From Impatiens glandulifera (taxonomy: Eukaryota > Streptophyta > Magnoliopsida > Ericales > Balsaminaceae), in assembly GCF_907164915.1 (NCBI RefSeq), contig NC_061864.1, forward strand, positions 15,321,889 through 15,385,888: a DNA stretch of 64,000 nt, read 5' to 3'. Below the pieces are notes generated by a model, which was given only the letters and a program-made list of their open reading frames with translations, was not told the origin of the DNA and did no database searches. Both the position numbers and the translations under genes were made by a program. Positions 30,825-43,306 of this stretch are shown piece by piece (positions within the stretch are counted from its first letter, which is position 1; each line of letters opens with the position of its first letter).

Positions 30825-33800
30825 ATGGAAGAAACCGACGCGAGAAGGGTGAAGCCAAAAGTTGTGGTGATAATGGGGGCAACAGGCGCCGGCAAGTCTC
30901 GCCTTGCAGTTGACCTTGCTTCCCACTTTCCTATCGAGATTATCAATGCCGATTCTATGCAGGTATCCCCTTACAGTCTCCATATGCTGTACGTATATTC
31001 CGTTCCTCTCTATTTACTTACTAACTTACTATGCTCTCTCTCTATGTGCTTAGGTTTACCAAGGTCTTGATGTTCTAACCAACAAAGTCTCCCTTCAAGA
31101 TCAGCAAGGTTTGTGATGTTTTCTATTCCTTTTCATATGTTATCCCAATTTGCAATGAAATTAAAATGTATTCTGGTTTATTTTACAAGTATTTCATATA
31201 CTGTAGGTGTGCCTCATCATTTATTGGGGACTATTAACCCCAAAGATGAATTCACTTCTAAGAATTTCAGGGATTCAGCTAGTGCTGTGAGTTTCTCCCT
31301 AGATTTTCAAAATACCTTTGTTAGGGTTCTTTTTAGCAAGATTACTAAGAAAATGGTTTACATTGATATAAAACCTTTTGCATTTTCAGCTTATTGATGA
31401 CATATTGGCCCGTAATCGAACACCAGTCATTGTTGGTGGCACAAACTACTACATTCAGGTATGTTGGGCTATACTTCTAACATCTTTATTGGAAGGTTGA
31501 GACAAAGACAATTGGGATCAGCTCGACTATGTTGAGTCTGAACAATGTCTTTGTCAATATGTTAGATGCTTGGTCTTTTGAGAACACATGGTTGAACATG
31601 TTATCTTCATTCAATCTTTTCACTAATGAGATTTCGGGCAATTTCTATGTGTGTGATACAATCATGATTATAAATGATTTATTCACATCCAGCTGAATCA
31701 TAGGCCAATCTAAGTTAGCAGCAATAGGCTATAATACATGGATAGTGTTGAGTTTCGTAACTGGTGTTGAGGTCTCCCGATAGTTGATCCCATAACTTTG
31801 TTGGGCTTAGATTAGGCCCATTTTAGTATGTGACATTACTTTCCCCTTAGAGACCCTTGTCCTCAAGGATTGAGCGGGACAGCTCAATTTGGCAGTATCT
31901 CGTTTTTTAAGGTAAATGTGTCTAGATGGATGGAGTCTTGAAGATTTGTTATGTCAGCTAATTAGATACCAATGTAGCTAACCAGATAGTTTTAGGTAAG
32001 AATTAAAAGAAGCGGAGATGATAGAAGAATGGCCTAAGCCCCTCAGACGAGAAAACCATTTCATTTCCATATTCAACATTTCTTACTTGCTACCTCTATT
32101 TAAATTATTAATCTAACTAACCCTAACTAACTAATATTATTGGACTTAGATCAGTCCCATTATAGTGTGAGGCAGACGCCTTGGCCCTTCTCATACACAT
32201 AATTAGAAATACTGATACTGTCAAACCATGTTTCAAATGTTTAGTATCCTGGAGAAGAATGGGACTTTGACACTATCATGCTTACATATGAATTGGATGT
32301 AGAGTATAAGATCTAGTACCTTTTATGTCTGCTATGGGCTGATCCAATGTGGGATCCATCTATGAATTGGTTGTGTTAGATCTTGTTGTTTTCCTTCAAC
32401 TTGCACTTAAGTACATGTGCATCAAACTTTCCTTCTTATTTAGAGTAGAAGTGGACCAATGAGTTACATACAAAGACTTTAGGAAATATGTTTTGCAAAA
32501 CCTGAAATGGAGTACTAAACTTAAGAACCCTGGAAGGGAGGCCATTAATGAGGTAGGTCTGTTAGGGCTGCTTCCCCCAAAGTTTTTGTCCATCCTGTTA
32601 TGTTAGTTTCTTTAGCTCTTTTGAATTCATCAGCAAAGAGGAGTAGGTTTTCACGTTCATTCTTTTGAATATTGCCAGGCTCTTGTGAGTCCATTCCTTC
32701 TGGACGATTCTATTGATGAGACAGATGAATACTGTTCAATTTCCATGAGTCACCTGCATGGTACATTGAAGTACATTGTGTTGTTCTTTTTCTTTAGTTT
32801 TACCACATGTATGAAGAAAGAACTGTTCACTGTGAATTTTAACTGCCTGGTTGTTGCAGATAGCAAACAACCTGAGGTTGAAGATCAGCTTGAGCAAGAG
32901 AGTTTGGGTTATGAACGTCTGAGATGCCTGGATCCAGTTGCAGCAAATAGAATTCACCCAAATGACGAAAGAAAGGTATGACTGCTTGAAAACCAACGAT
33001 TGACTTCATAGAGTTTATTCTCACCATTGCTAGGATAATCTCTTTTTCTCAGTCCCTTTGAGCAAATATCTAAAATGATGCCTATTATGGATTAATAGTT
33101 GTGCGTTTCTTGTTGGCATGTTTTATGTGACACCATTGATGATTCCTGCAGATTAATCAATATCTTAGCTTGTACACTCGATCTGGTGTTCTTCCTAGTG
33201 TTCTTCTCAAAGGGAAGACAATGGAGGTTAGTTCTGATTACTGAGAAGACCTTATTATATCCCTGAAGAGTGAAGTGCTTAATGTTCAGGCAATATTGCA
33301 TATGTTTGTGAGCTTTATATATTTTGGCCCGATTTGGATACACTTTTTTGTTTGTTTAGGTTTCCTGATTCATAAACGTTTGAACTAAATTTAGGCAGAG
33401 ACAAATTCAATTTTTTTGTTTGTTTGTTTCTGGATCCAGATACTGAAACATATTATAAAAGTTCCATGTGGAGTCTAATCTTCCGACAATGACGAATCAA
33501 TGACTTTTTTTTTTGTTATGGTGGTTGCAATAAACCGCAGCTGATTAGATATATAGTTTGATCATAATCATCATATTGGAAAATTGCCAAAGTTTGAATT
33601 GGAAGTTATTAATTTCTCATTTGGTATAACATATTTTTTGGATAACGATGTGATTTTTTATTCATTTGATTTAAATATATTTTTTTATCATCATCTAGAT
33701 TATTTTGTGCATTATAGTACAGATTGTTTTCTAGATCATTATGATTTTTGTCAAACATAGCAAATGTTGATTTGTACGGATGAAAAATATCCATACAAAA

Positions 33801-35431
33801 CATAGTACCTTGTTCTTCGTCCATATTTACCCATTTAACTATTCTCGTCACATATTTTTGGCCTAATGATGGTTGTGGAATGGCAGGGATGGGGGCGGCT
33901 CGATAATTCAAAATATAATTGTTGTTTCATATGCGTCGATGCTTCCCTACCTGTTTTGGATAAATATGTGGAGCAAAGAGTAGATCATATGGTTGATGAC
34001 GGCCTGCTCCGAGAAGTCTATGATATTAACTACTTAAACGTGGATTACTCACGAGGTTTACAACAAGCCATTGGTGTCCGGGAGTTTGAGGATTTCATTC
34101 GTGCGTACATTTGTATAGTTGACACCAACAGAATAACAGAAGAACCAACATATGGTCCCTACTCCGAGCTGCCAATGAAAGAGAGTGATCCAATGTCAAA
34201 AGAATTTTTTGTGAAGATAATGGATTTCCCAAATGAAAACCAGTTAAAAGCTCTATTGGTAGATGCTATTGAGAGAGTTAAAACAAACACTCGAAGACTT
34301 GTTCGTCGTCAAGTAAGACTCTTGGCTCATTTTTTTCTTTCCTAACCAAATATACAGTATCAGAAGAACTAGCTAGTATTTGATAACACAATTTATCACT
34401 TAATCTTAATAATTAAGTGATTATTTTAATTAAGTTCATCTAATAATTGATCTTTAAAATCACTTATTTATTAGATTCAGCCCAAATTATTCTAGAAATA
34501 ATGGAATGACTTAAATATCTTTTTCTTTTCTTTAAAAGATAGAGGGTGATTTTAACTACTACACTGGAGATTTAGTTTAAAGTTTGACTTCAAAAAATAT
34601 TTTGTTGGCCAAACATTTTTTTTAATTGTTTGCATGTATCATCATGTAATAGATCATAAATATGCACTTGACGACATTATAAGGGTAAAATGGTAAAATA
34701 GTCTTTAAATATTTTCTCATACATGACAAATTGACAATTACTTGAGAGTTAATATGTTTATTTGGTTTATTCCGTACTTAAAATTCACTTAAAATTCGGA
34801 TTTCAACATTCGAACACCGAATTTTCAGTTTTATCAATGCACCATAAGACTCTCTAGTCTCTCCTTAGTATATTTTGTTCAATGTGCAGAAAAGGAGGAT
34901 CAAGAAGCTGCAGACGATGTTTGGTTGGAATGTTCACTTTGTCGATGCAACTGAAACTCTACAATGTATGTCCTCTTCTCCTTTTCCCTATTCCCTATTC
35001 CTGAAATTGCTCTACGAAAAGAAGTCTCGATAAATGGTTCATATTTTATAATAGATCATTCCAACGATTCATGGGATGCGCAAGTGGTGGAGCCCTCCGT
35101 CAAGATCATAAAATCTTTTCTTGATAGCTTAATGCCTTGTTATGAAGTTAGACCGATTGAGGATAGAGTAAAGTTAAACGAAAGGGATTTGTGGAGTCAA
35201 TACGTGTGCAAGGTAATCGTAGTAATCATCGCTTTTAGACTTCAATGAATGTTTACGGAGTAAATTTACTTAAAACACCCTTGGTTTTATCAGGCTTGCG
35301 GAGATCGGGTGCTTCGAGGGGCTAACGAGTGGGAACAACATAAACAGGGTCGAGGCCACCGCAAAAGAGTCTCCCGGTTTAAGAAATTGGCAGTTTTACA
35401 GTCCGAGTGTGTTGTGGACTGCAACGCATAA
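30825..35431 (+). CDS. IPT2: tRNA dimethylallyltransferase (tRNA-type isopentenyltransferase), IPT2-like
   Basis: Eleven GT-AG exons give 1413 bp, 470 residues: 30825-30962, 31054-31108, 31207-31286, 31390-31458, 32679-32760, 32860-32975, 33152-33226, 33887-34312, 34890-34965, 35055-35212, 35294-35431. The enzyme adds a dimethylallyl group to A37 of tRNAs reading UNN codons; breakdown of such tRNA yields cis-zeatin cytokinins. Visible motifs: P-loop GATGAGKS 18-25, NADSMQVY 41-48, GGTNYYIQ 107-114, GLQQAIGVREF 262-272. The C terminus has a U1-type zinc finger with Cys424, Cys427, His441 and His447, followed by a basic tail. This finger marks the eukaryotic tRNA-modifying class (Arabidopsis IPT2, yeast MOD5) and is absent from adenylate IPTs. 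No clear transit peptide is seen, so cytosol/nucleus is likely. Intron 4 carries an LTR-element relic. Confidence 0.95.
31740..32174 (-). mobile_element. LTR-retrotransposon relic in intron 4 of the isopentenyltransferase gene
   Basis: On the minus strand: a ~200 bp LTR at 31973-32174 (TGCCTCACACT...GCTACA) with TATTTAAATA inside, then TGGTATCTAATTAG at 31958-31971 resembling an initiator-tRNA primer site. About 130 bp later come CCTTGAGGACAAGG and the polypurine stretch AAGGGGAAAG, as at gypsy 3' ends, then a partial second LTR at about 31740-31835 (TGTCACATACT... AATGGGCCTAATCTAAGCCC). The two LTR starts correspond. The coding region is missing. Confidence 0.65.
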
Positions 35432-35907
35432 TACCAATCTTCTTTATATCACTCATTTCATAGAGGCTTGAAGAAATACATATTCAAGGAAACCAAAAAG
35501 AATGACAAGGATTTAGAATAATCTTTTTAGGGCTGAAAATCTTGTATTATTACCAACGTGGTCGGAAAAATTATAACATTTAACACTTTGGAATGAAAAC
35601 AAAATGTTTATTTGAAAATTTCGAAAGGGAATTTTCATTTTAATTAGTTTATAGGTTCTGACTTGTCAATTTGTAAGAATGAATTCTAAATTTTAATTTC
35701 CATGCTATAGTTTCAATCTCATCACATTTATTTTTATTTGTTTTTATGACTTTAATTTTGGACTGTTTTGTGAACTCAATTAATGAAACTAGCTATAACT
35801 ATGTAATGTAGTGTCCGAATGTGTGAAATGGATAAAAAAAAAATGAATATTTATTTGTCTTATATGTTGATATTATTAATCTTTTCGGGTCCAAACAAAG
35901 TGTTTCC
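35432..35907. other. 3' UTR of the isopentenyltransferase gene and spacer
   Basis: AT-rich; no gene found. The 3' UTR presumably lies in the first 150-200 bp. Confidence 0.55.
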
Positions 35908-36056
35908 CACGTGGATATATTATTGTTGTTACTGCAAATTAAGAAATTTATCTTTCACATGTGTATATATAATAATATTATTATATATTGCAGACTAAAT
36001 CACACGTGCATTATTATATGTTTTCCCCACACGTTTTTTCAGCATATGATCACGTG
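35908..36056 (+). promoter_or_regulatory. Cluster of three G-box (CACGTG) motifs upstream of the ERF-like ORF
   Basis: CACGTG occurs at 35908-35913, 36003-36008 and 36051-36056, with CACACGTTT near 36028. Such ACGT-core motifs bind bZIP/bHLH factors, and clustered copies act as abscisic-acid response elements. They lie 90-240 bp before the ATG at 36148. Regulation of that ORF by them is an inference. Confidence 0.6.
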
Positions 36057-36147
36057 CGCTAATTAAACCGAGGATAAATTAAATATCTCTCTTGCTCCCC
36101 GCAATTTTAAAATATCCGATCTCTCTCTTCCCAAAATTAACTTCAGA

Positions 36148-36609
36148 ATGAATAATTATACGTCCGCCATGAACACAAACCCTAATAGTTCATGCAAGTC
36201 TAGAACAAATAAGTGCCAAGTTAAGAATGACAGCAAATGGCCAGAGCTACGTGAGCCACAGTCAAGAACGTGTTTCCCGGCCAGCTCTGTCGACTTGGAG
36301 ATGGCGTCCTTCTCCGAACCCTGTAGGGGGCTTCCTCTAGAGGTCGAGAATCGGCTTAACAAGGGAGAAATAATGGAAGTAGACAAACAGGTGACCGGTA
36401 AATCATGTAATGATATCAATCGTGATGAGAATGAGTTATTAATGGTGGATGAGGAGGAGCTATTTAATATGCCCATCTTACTGGATAGTATGGCGGAGGG
36501 AATGCTTCTCACACCTCCATCCATGACCAGAGGGTTTACATATAATCATTGGGATCAATATGATGATGATGATAGTACTCCCTTGGATTTCACTTTATGG
36601 GGCCACTAA
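36148..36609 (+). pseudogene. ERF/DREB-like ORF (153 aa) with eroded AP2 domain; pseudogene or AP2-less protein
   Basis: The C-terminal half looks like a DREB-type ERF tail: VDEEELFNMPILLDSMAEGM, then LLTPPSM, an acidic DDDDSTPLDF and a terminal LWGH, comparable to the LWSY-type ends of the family. A normal AP2/ERF domain (~60 residues, YRGVR..WGKWVSEIREP...EMAARAYDVAA) is not there. Residues 24-53 keep only a remnant: QVKNDSKWPELREP, then EMA about 13 residues later, at near-correct spacing but without the WLG core or the DNA-contact residues. The frame is open for all 153 codons. Either it is a decaying ERF that has so far avoided stops, or a small protein keeping the activation tail without DNA binding. 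The upstream G-boxes and CT-rich leader suggest the promoter remains. Confidence 0.6.
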
Positions 36610-37363
36610 ACTACATATATATTTAGAGTCCAGATTTAAAGATTAGCCGATAAAAATCGTTGTTTTAGACCATATGATAAAAATCGTTGTTGTTTTAGAT
36701 CATGATGAATATGTAGACACAGATTTTATTTTATCTGAAAGCGTTTTAAGATGAGACACGGTGAATTGTGATGCTTAGTTCTCCTTCATTACTATATATA
36801 TATTTGTGTTGAATTGTTGTATACATGTGTCTATTGGAAATGTATTTTTATATGTTTTACATCAATTGATACAAGTTAATAACCAGGATTTGATTTCGAT
36901 TTTAGTTAAAGTGAGTGAAAATATCTTAACTCAATCATATATCATTTTTAAATTATGCATATACCTAGACCAATAACTAAATAAATCACAATTCTCAAAT
37001 ATAACACATTCTCTTATTCAGTATATAGCACCAAATAATAACATCACTTTTTCTTTTCAAATAATTTAACATATTTAACCTACAAATAATCTAACTTATC
37101 TTACATACAAATAATTTAATAATCTAACATATATATAGAATCCAATAATTTAACCTATTATCCAATAATCTAATAAAGAACTTGTGAGATCAAGTAAGAA
37201 AGACTAATCTGAGCAATGATAGATTAGGAATATCAGTAACGAATATTTGAAAACCGAGGTAATCTATCAAATCTTTTCAAAGAGCTTTTATTGATATTAA
37301 TAACTGACTTTTTGAAAAGTCCTTTCAGATTTTCTTGTTTGGAAAAGTCATAATGCAGTTTTT

Positions 37364-37451
37364 GTAACGACTTTTCTTATATTCGTTACAGGAACCTTGT
37401 TTTAAAAGAGAAAATTATGGTATCAGTAACGACTTTCCTTAGAGTCGTTAC
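37364..37451. repeat. Two adjacent hairpins sharing GTAACGA stems
   Basis: 37364-37389 pairs GTAACGA with TCGTTAC, and 37426-37451 pairs GTAACGACT with AGTCGTTAC (9 bp, perfect). The surroundings from 37190 to 37530 are less AT-rich than the flanks, suggesting a decayed DNA element. Confidence 0.6.
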
Positions 37452-37978
37452 ACATAACGAATATCCACTATCTGTTTACTGGTACGACTTTTTTTTATTG
37501 AAACAATCTTTTCGCTCTTACGTCGTAATATTCTTTTTCTTATAAAATTTTGAGAACTAACTATGAATCCATGTAAAACAAAATCTTAATTAGTTAAAAC
37601 TATTCAGGTTATGATAACTCACCTTTCAAAATATATATTTTAATTTGAGATAATCTACTTATATAACCCATTTAATTAGAAATTAAGCTAAAATTTTAAA
37701 ATATCAATAATTTCTAAAGTTATATTTCATCATGTCTTTTTTATAAATTTAAATTTGGTCATACTACATTAAATTATATTCAATCAAGACTCTATAACTG
37801 GTCATATATATATATATATATAATTATTTGAATATCTGACTCTATAGATTCAATAATATATTCATATATATTTGATATATTTTAAACTAATTAAACAAAC
37901 TCATGTAAAAAATACTAATATAATAATAATTAAGACAAAAAAAAAATTATTAATCAAAAATATATAAAAAAAACAAGT

Positions 37979-38015
<37 letters not shown>

Positions 38016-40675
38016 AAAAAGATCATTAGTCATTATATTAGTAAAAATTGAATTAATTCACTTATTTGAGTGTGCATGCACATTGAGAAAAATGAGTAAG
38101 ATACTGTCCAATATTGTTACAGATATGGCAATGTGAACATTTATAATTGATCATAAGGAAAACAAACTATCAGTTGTAGTTCACGCCTAAAATAATAGTA
38201 ACACAGTGGTCGGTTTCAAACTGAATTTGGGAGTCCCACTATAGGTGACCAATTAAATTGATGATTAGACACATTTTAAAATATCTCTTATAATTAAATG
38301 GTACTCATGTGTTAAAAGCTTGTTCTAAGTCTGAAATATTAGATAAAATAAGGGCAATATACATAATGCCTCATTCATATTTAATTAAGTTTTTTTTAAT
38401 TGGTCTTTTGTATATTTATTTTATTTTATTTTAAATTGTTCATTGTACATTTATTTTGTTTGAAATAGTTATGCTCATTCAAATAAAAAATAAAAAAAAA
38501 AACTAACTCCAAATAATTATTATTTTAGGGTCGAAATTTGAACCATTTTGATAAGTAATTTAAAATATTGATCGCCTAAAATTAGGGCGTTTTCTTCAAA
38601 TTTGGATTAGTTTATTTTAACTAATAAACTCATTTCATATTAAAATAAAATGTTATATTCATTCTTACTAAAAACGATAATTGCAGTCATATCTAGTCGA
38701 TTGATTCAAACATATTACGGGTTTTGTATTTAAATTTTAACTATATGATTATCTCACAACATAAGATTGAAAGATCCAAACCTTCCTCTTCGTAGCGGAA
38801 CGGACATAAATATTTTTCTCTTTTTCAACATCAATATTCTTTATTGTTTAGAGATTATTTTGGGAGCATAACACAAACACGCAATATTTAAATATGGAAG
38901 AGACAAATGAATAATAATCTTATTATCGTCTTAGTCTGCAACATTAATGTCGTTATCTGAAAATAAAACATGGTAGATATGTCGTTTAAAAATTGAATAG
39001 AAGAATTCATCTCAAAGAGCGAAGTTAAAAGTTTTGCCAATAGTAGGACTTAGAAAAATAAAAAATGAATACCCATCTCATAAAAAAAAATTGTACATAT
39101 TTTCAACACATATTAATAATTTATAATATTTTAAATATTTAAAGTATAAATTTAAACAAAAATAAGTGTATAAATAGTAATTTCAAACAAAAATAAATAA
39201 ATATATATAAAATAAAATAAAATAATGTAAAAGAGCAATTTAGAACAAAAGTATGCATAAGAAAGATATTTACAACTTAATTAATTCATATAAGAAATAT
39301 TATTTATAACTATTCTCTCATAAATTAAATTAATGTTCTTAAATTATCTTTTGTTATCTAAGTCACTTTCAAAATTCAAACCCAAAGAAAGATCCAACAC
39401 AAAAGAAATACTTTTCAAATGCACCCATTTGCCATTTATAATAATGAAAAGATACACACTCTTAGTGGGTTAGAAGATAATTAATCACTTTAAAACTCTA
39501 TTAGTCTCTAGTGGTGTGAATTGTTAACGCTTTAATAATTATTTATTCATTGTAAAATTGGTTTTTTATCTCTCATACTTTCCATCACTTTAATCTTTTC
39601 CATCACTTTATTCTTCTACTTAAAATACCATTTTACCTTTACCAATTTTTTTGAATTTTAAATTAATAAATCCTATTACCCAGTGGCACACTCCGTAATT
39701 TTTAACAACAGTAAAGACTTAAATGTCCTAAAATTCATTTTACCTAAATAAATTTATCCATATTTCATACAGGTTTTTCTATCACTTTAATTAAAATAAA
39801 CCAAATAAATCTATTTAAGACGACCCTGGTCCTTAGTATCAAATGATTAAAACGTATTATATATATGTTGAGAAAACTTAATTTCTACATTATAACTTTA
39901 ACTTGTAATTTTGTATTTGAAAAATATTAAATAAGATGATAAAAAGAGTGGTTGGTTGAAAATATTTTATTTATGTATATTCTATTTTTTTAATTGTTTT
40001 AGTCTTAAACTATTACAACTCCTGTCTGTGTGGTTAAAAACACGAAAATTAAAAAAATAAATAAGAGAAAAAGCTAATTAATGGGTTGAAGAAAATTACT
40101 TTTGAACTTATTTAGTTATATGAATTGTTAACGCTCTAATTAATGTTTATTTATTGCAATTAGTCCATATCACATAATTTTATAAACTAATTGTATCCTA
40201 ACTTTTATGTTTTGACAATTACATTTAAATTTAAAATATTAACAGAAAACACACCAAATAACTAATTGTTTCTCTATGAAATATTTATTTATTTATTTAT
40301 TTTGAATTTTGAATTTCTCGTTATGAATTAATGTTATATTTATACCGAAATAAGTTAAATAACAAATATATTTCTTCCACAGACTGGACTTTCCCTTGAA
40401 TAAGCCTGTTGTGATGGGCCGTATATCGTGTTATTATTATATTGTCTGGCCCAAAATGGTCTCAAATGGCCTCTTTTCTTCAATTTAAATTACTTCCTCA
40501 TTTAGCCTATTCAAAACATGTATTCTAGACAAAATTTGATGAGACGACGAGAAGGAAGGAAGATACCCTTAATTATAAAAAGTATCAGCGTTTAAAAAAA
40601 AAAAAAAAAAAAAACCTGCTAGTGACACTTTAAATTTATTTTTTTTTTTACAAAAATGCCCCGTTACAAGTCACC

Positions 40676-40761
40676 ATCGGCATTCGCAAGACGCACCCGG
40701 TATTCGCGAGATGATTTTTTTTTTTTGAAAATAAAAAAAAAAACGTCTCGCGAATGCCGAT
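40676..40761. repeat. Inverted repeat, 18 bp arms, in a GC-richer patch
   Basis: ATCGGCATTCGCAAGACG at 40676 and CGTCTCGCGAATGCCGAT at 40744 pair with one mismatch. TATTCGCGAGATG and further CGTCTCGCGA / CGTCTCACGA variants lie between and after them. The less AT-rich tract spans about 40590-40890 and is probably a transposon relic. Confidence 0.65.
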
Positions 40762-42310
40762 TGCGTCTCGCGATTAAGGACGTCTCACGATAGAGACAAT
40801 TTCGTCAAAGAAAATATAATTTTTTTATAAGAAGATAAAAAAGTCAAATAGCCGGATCTTTAAGGCTATTTAGTCCAATTTCCTTTCTTCTACACCAAAC
40901 AAATTTTAAAAAATACATCATTTTACACACTAACATACCATTTTTTATTAAGGCATTATGGTGAAGCAGAGTTTTCAAACCAATTTTTTTTTCTTTTAAT
41001 TGAATTTAAAAGAATAACACAATGAGTAGAAATCAAACCTGATAATGATATAATTTTTTTTTTTAATTTTATAGCATGCAAAATGTTTGTAACCCTACTA
41101 TTTCATTGTGGCTGAGAATATAATATATATGTTAAAAATATATGTATATTTAAATCTTTAATATGCATTTTTTTTTAATTTACTTATGTTAATGAACTAA
41201 ACTATAATGGTTATATTCATGATATTATTTTGAATCATGATTTATAATTGATTTAATGTTATATTTCTCATTTTTTTAAAATTTATATGAGCTCATCTTT
41301 TTAGTTTATTAATATTTTCTTTTTATAAAAAGAATTATAAATAATTGTTAAATTCGTTTTTTTTTAATTATATATAATCCAACCTTGCTTAATCTACTCT
41401 CTTAATAATTATATTACTCAATTTATTATTATTAGTTTTTAATATAAAAATCTAACATAAAACTCAATAATAATAACTTTATTTTAATTTAAAACATTTT
41501 AAATGAAAATTGAATTCTTAATTTTTATCTATTAAGAACTATTTTTGCTATAGTTATTTAATTAAGATACACAGTTAATTAACCACCATACTACAGTACC
41601 TTATATTTTTTATAAATATATATTTTAATTACTCTCTCAAAATTAACCCCAATAATTATTTTGACAATATATATGTTCCGATTATGTCCATTAAACATGT
41701 AATTTTTAAATATTTTATCATTTTTTTACTTATACTTTTATTAATTATAACAATCAAATTATCCACTAAAATATTTTTAATTTTTTTTTATAAATTTTTT
41801 TTTGCATATTATATTAAATTTTCATAAAAATAACTATTTTTTTTTATAATCCACCAAATTTATTTAAATAAATTTGTGAATTTAATAAGGCAAAAACAAT
41901 GAGTCCCTACAACCTAAAAAGTAAAAGGACATAAAACTCTGCCATAGTTACTTGTCAGGCCAAATACAGCTAGATGCTATATATATTACATGTCCAAACA
42001 ATAGACAACTAACTGACAATAATTATCAATGTGGTCCTCCATCTTCTATCTCTACTTTCATTCATCCCCCTCCCCCATTTGAATATTGTCACATAAATAT
42101 AAAAAACAACAATTAAGAATGAATGTGAGAAGTTCCTTTTAAAATAATAATAATAATAATAAATAAATCCTTAATAGATCATGCTGTCTGTCATCTCTGG
42201 TTCATCATTCCTTGAACATCATCGTCATCATCTATTAAAGTTTCTCATCAAATAATCAAACAAATGAATTATGAAGCAGAATTCAATAACAATTAATGAA
42301 CATGATCTAT

Positions 42311-43306
42311 CTATTGTTTGTTGCCAGCATAGATCACAAACGAGAATTCATGATGAACCTTGTCTTTCTGTTCTTCTTCTTCTTGTTGTTCCATCATCCA
42401 TAGCCTACTGTGAAGGCCACTTCTGGTTCTAAACATGAAAATCCCACGACCTGCATTATCCGAATCAAAAAACCATCCATGAACATCCCACATCAAATCA
42501 ACTAACAAACCATCGACAAATATAGTCTGATTTCCCCTGAAATTCCATTGCAGACTCTTCACCCTTATCATATTCTTCCTATCAATCGAAACTACCAACA
42601 TTGGACTCTTCAAACCTTCTTTTTCTCTACTAAATCTTATCCAAACTTCGTGCATACTTCCATTCTCCCTGAATTGTGCCTTTCTTACACAAACAGATTT
42701 CCCTGTAAAACTCTCTCTTCTCGAAATCAAAGAACATTTAGCAGCTACCATGTTGTTGTTCTTCATCATCATCTTACTACTCGTAGCTAATAATTCCTCT
42801 GTCGACATGTCTCCAAGACTCAAACCCAATTCGGAGTCTACGATGATTAAAACGTAGAATCCTTTGATGGGTTCGGGTCCTAGGTTGTTGTTGTCGTATT
42901 TGGCAGAGGTGAAATCCCAGAGGACGTTGATCTGGGAATTGTCGAATTGGAAAGATCTGTTTCCTTTCTTCTTCTTTTTGTTCTTGTTGAGTAGTCTTGA
43001 AATTGTGTTGAACTTGAAGGATGAGGTGTTTGAATGATCGGAAGAGAAGGTCAAGGAGAGACCTTGATGATGAGGTGGGATGCTGGTTTTGGTCCATGTG
43101 GCTGTGATCGTGAAATGCTTGTTTTGTGTGGACGGAATGATTCTGTAGACGCAGGTGACTTCATTTTGGACGGATGGGATTGTATTTGGATTTGAAGAGA
43201 GGCATGATGATGATAATGATGATTGAAGGCTGCCGGAGTAGCTTGAACATGATGCCTCTGATACTTGTATTGCGTATTCACCAAAACAAGAACCCATATC
43301 TCTCAT
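42311..43306 (-). CDS. DUF868 family plant protein, single exon
   Basis: The ORF is open from 43330 (339 residues). I place the start at 43306, giving 331 residues beginning MRDMGSCFGEYAIQVSEAS, because family members typically start MRD..SCFGE; the upstream Met would add eight charged residues. After a serine-rich stretch come the family landmarks: VTCVYR, ITATWTK, a basic run of lysines around the nuclear-signal-like KNKKKKKGNR, and INVLWDFTSAKY. Further on are PIKGFYVLIIVDSELGLSLG, VRKAQFRENGSMHEVWI, LQWNFRGNQTIFVDGLLVDL and WDVHGWFF. Length and order match a complete, intronless gene. DUF868 proteins are plant-specific and of unknown biochemical function. The ORF ends at 42311; downstream is AT-rich. 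Confidence 0.93.
   Translation of the reverse strand: MRDMGSCFGEYAIQVSEASCSSYSGSLQSSLSSSCLSSNPNTIPSVQNEVTCVYRIIPSTQNKHFTITATWTKTSIPPHHQGLSLTFSSDHSNTSSFKFNTISRLLNKNKKKKKGNRSFQFDNSQINVLWDFTSAKYDNNNLGPEPIKGFYVLIIVDSELGLSLGDMSTEELLATSSKMMMKNNNMVAAKCSLISRRESFTGKSVCVRKAQFRENGSMHEVWIRFSREKEGLKSPMLVVSIDRKNMIRVKSLQWNFRGNQTIFVDGLLVDLMWDVHGWFFDSDNAGRGIFMFRTRSGLHSRLWMMEQQEEEEQKDKVHHEFSFVIYAGNKQ

Larger units (their letters stand above)
36610..42310. other. Long gene-poor AT-rich region
   Basis: Includes an (AT)n tract at 37981-38011, two small hairpins at 37364-37451, a ~37 bp repeated phrase at 39517 and 40119 (GTGAATTGTTAACGCT-type), and a GC-richer palindromic patch at 40676-40761. No coding sequence recognised. 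Confidence 0.55.

Noticed and set aside
36156..36524. 122-residue minus-strand ORF
   Set aside because: It is the antisense shadow of the ERF-like ORF and resembles no protein I know.
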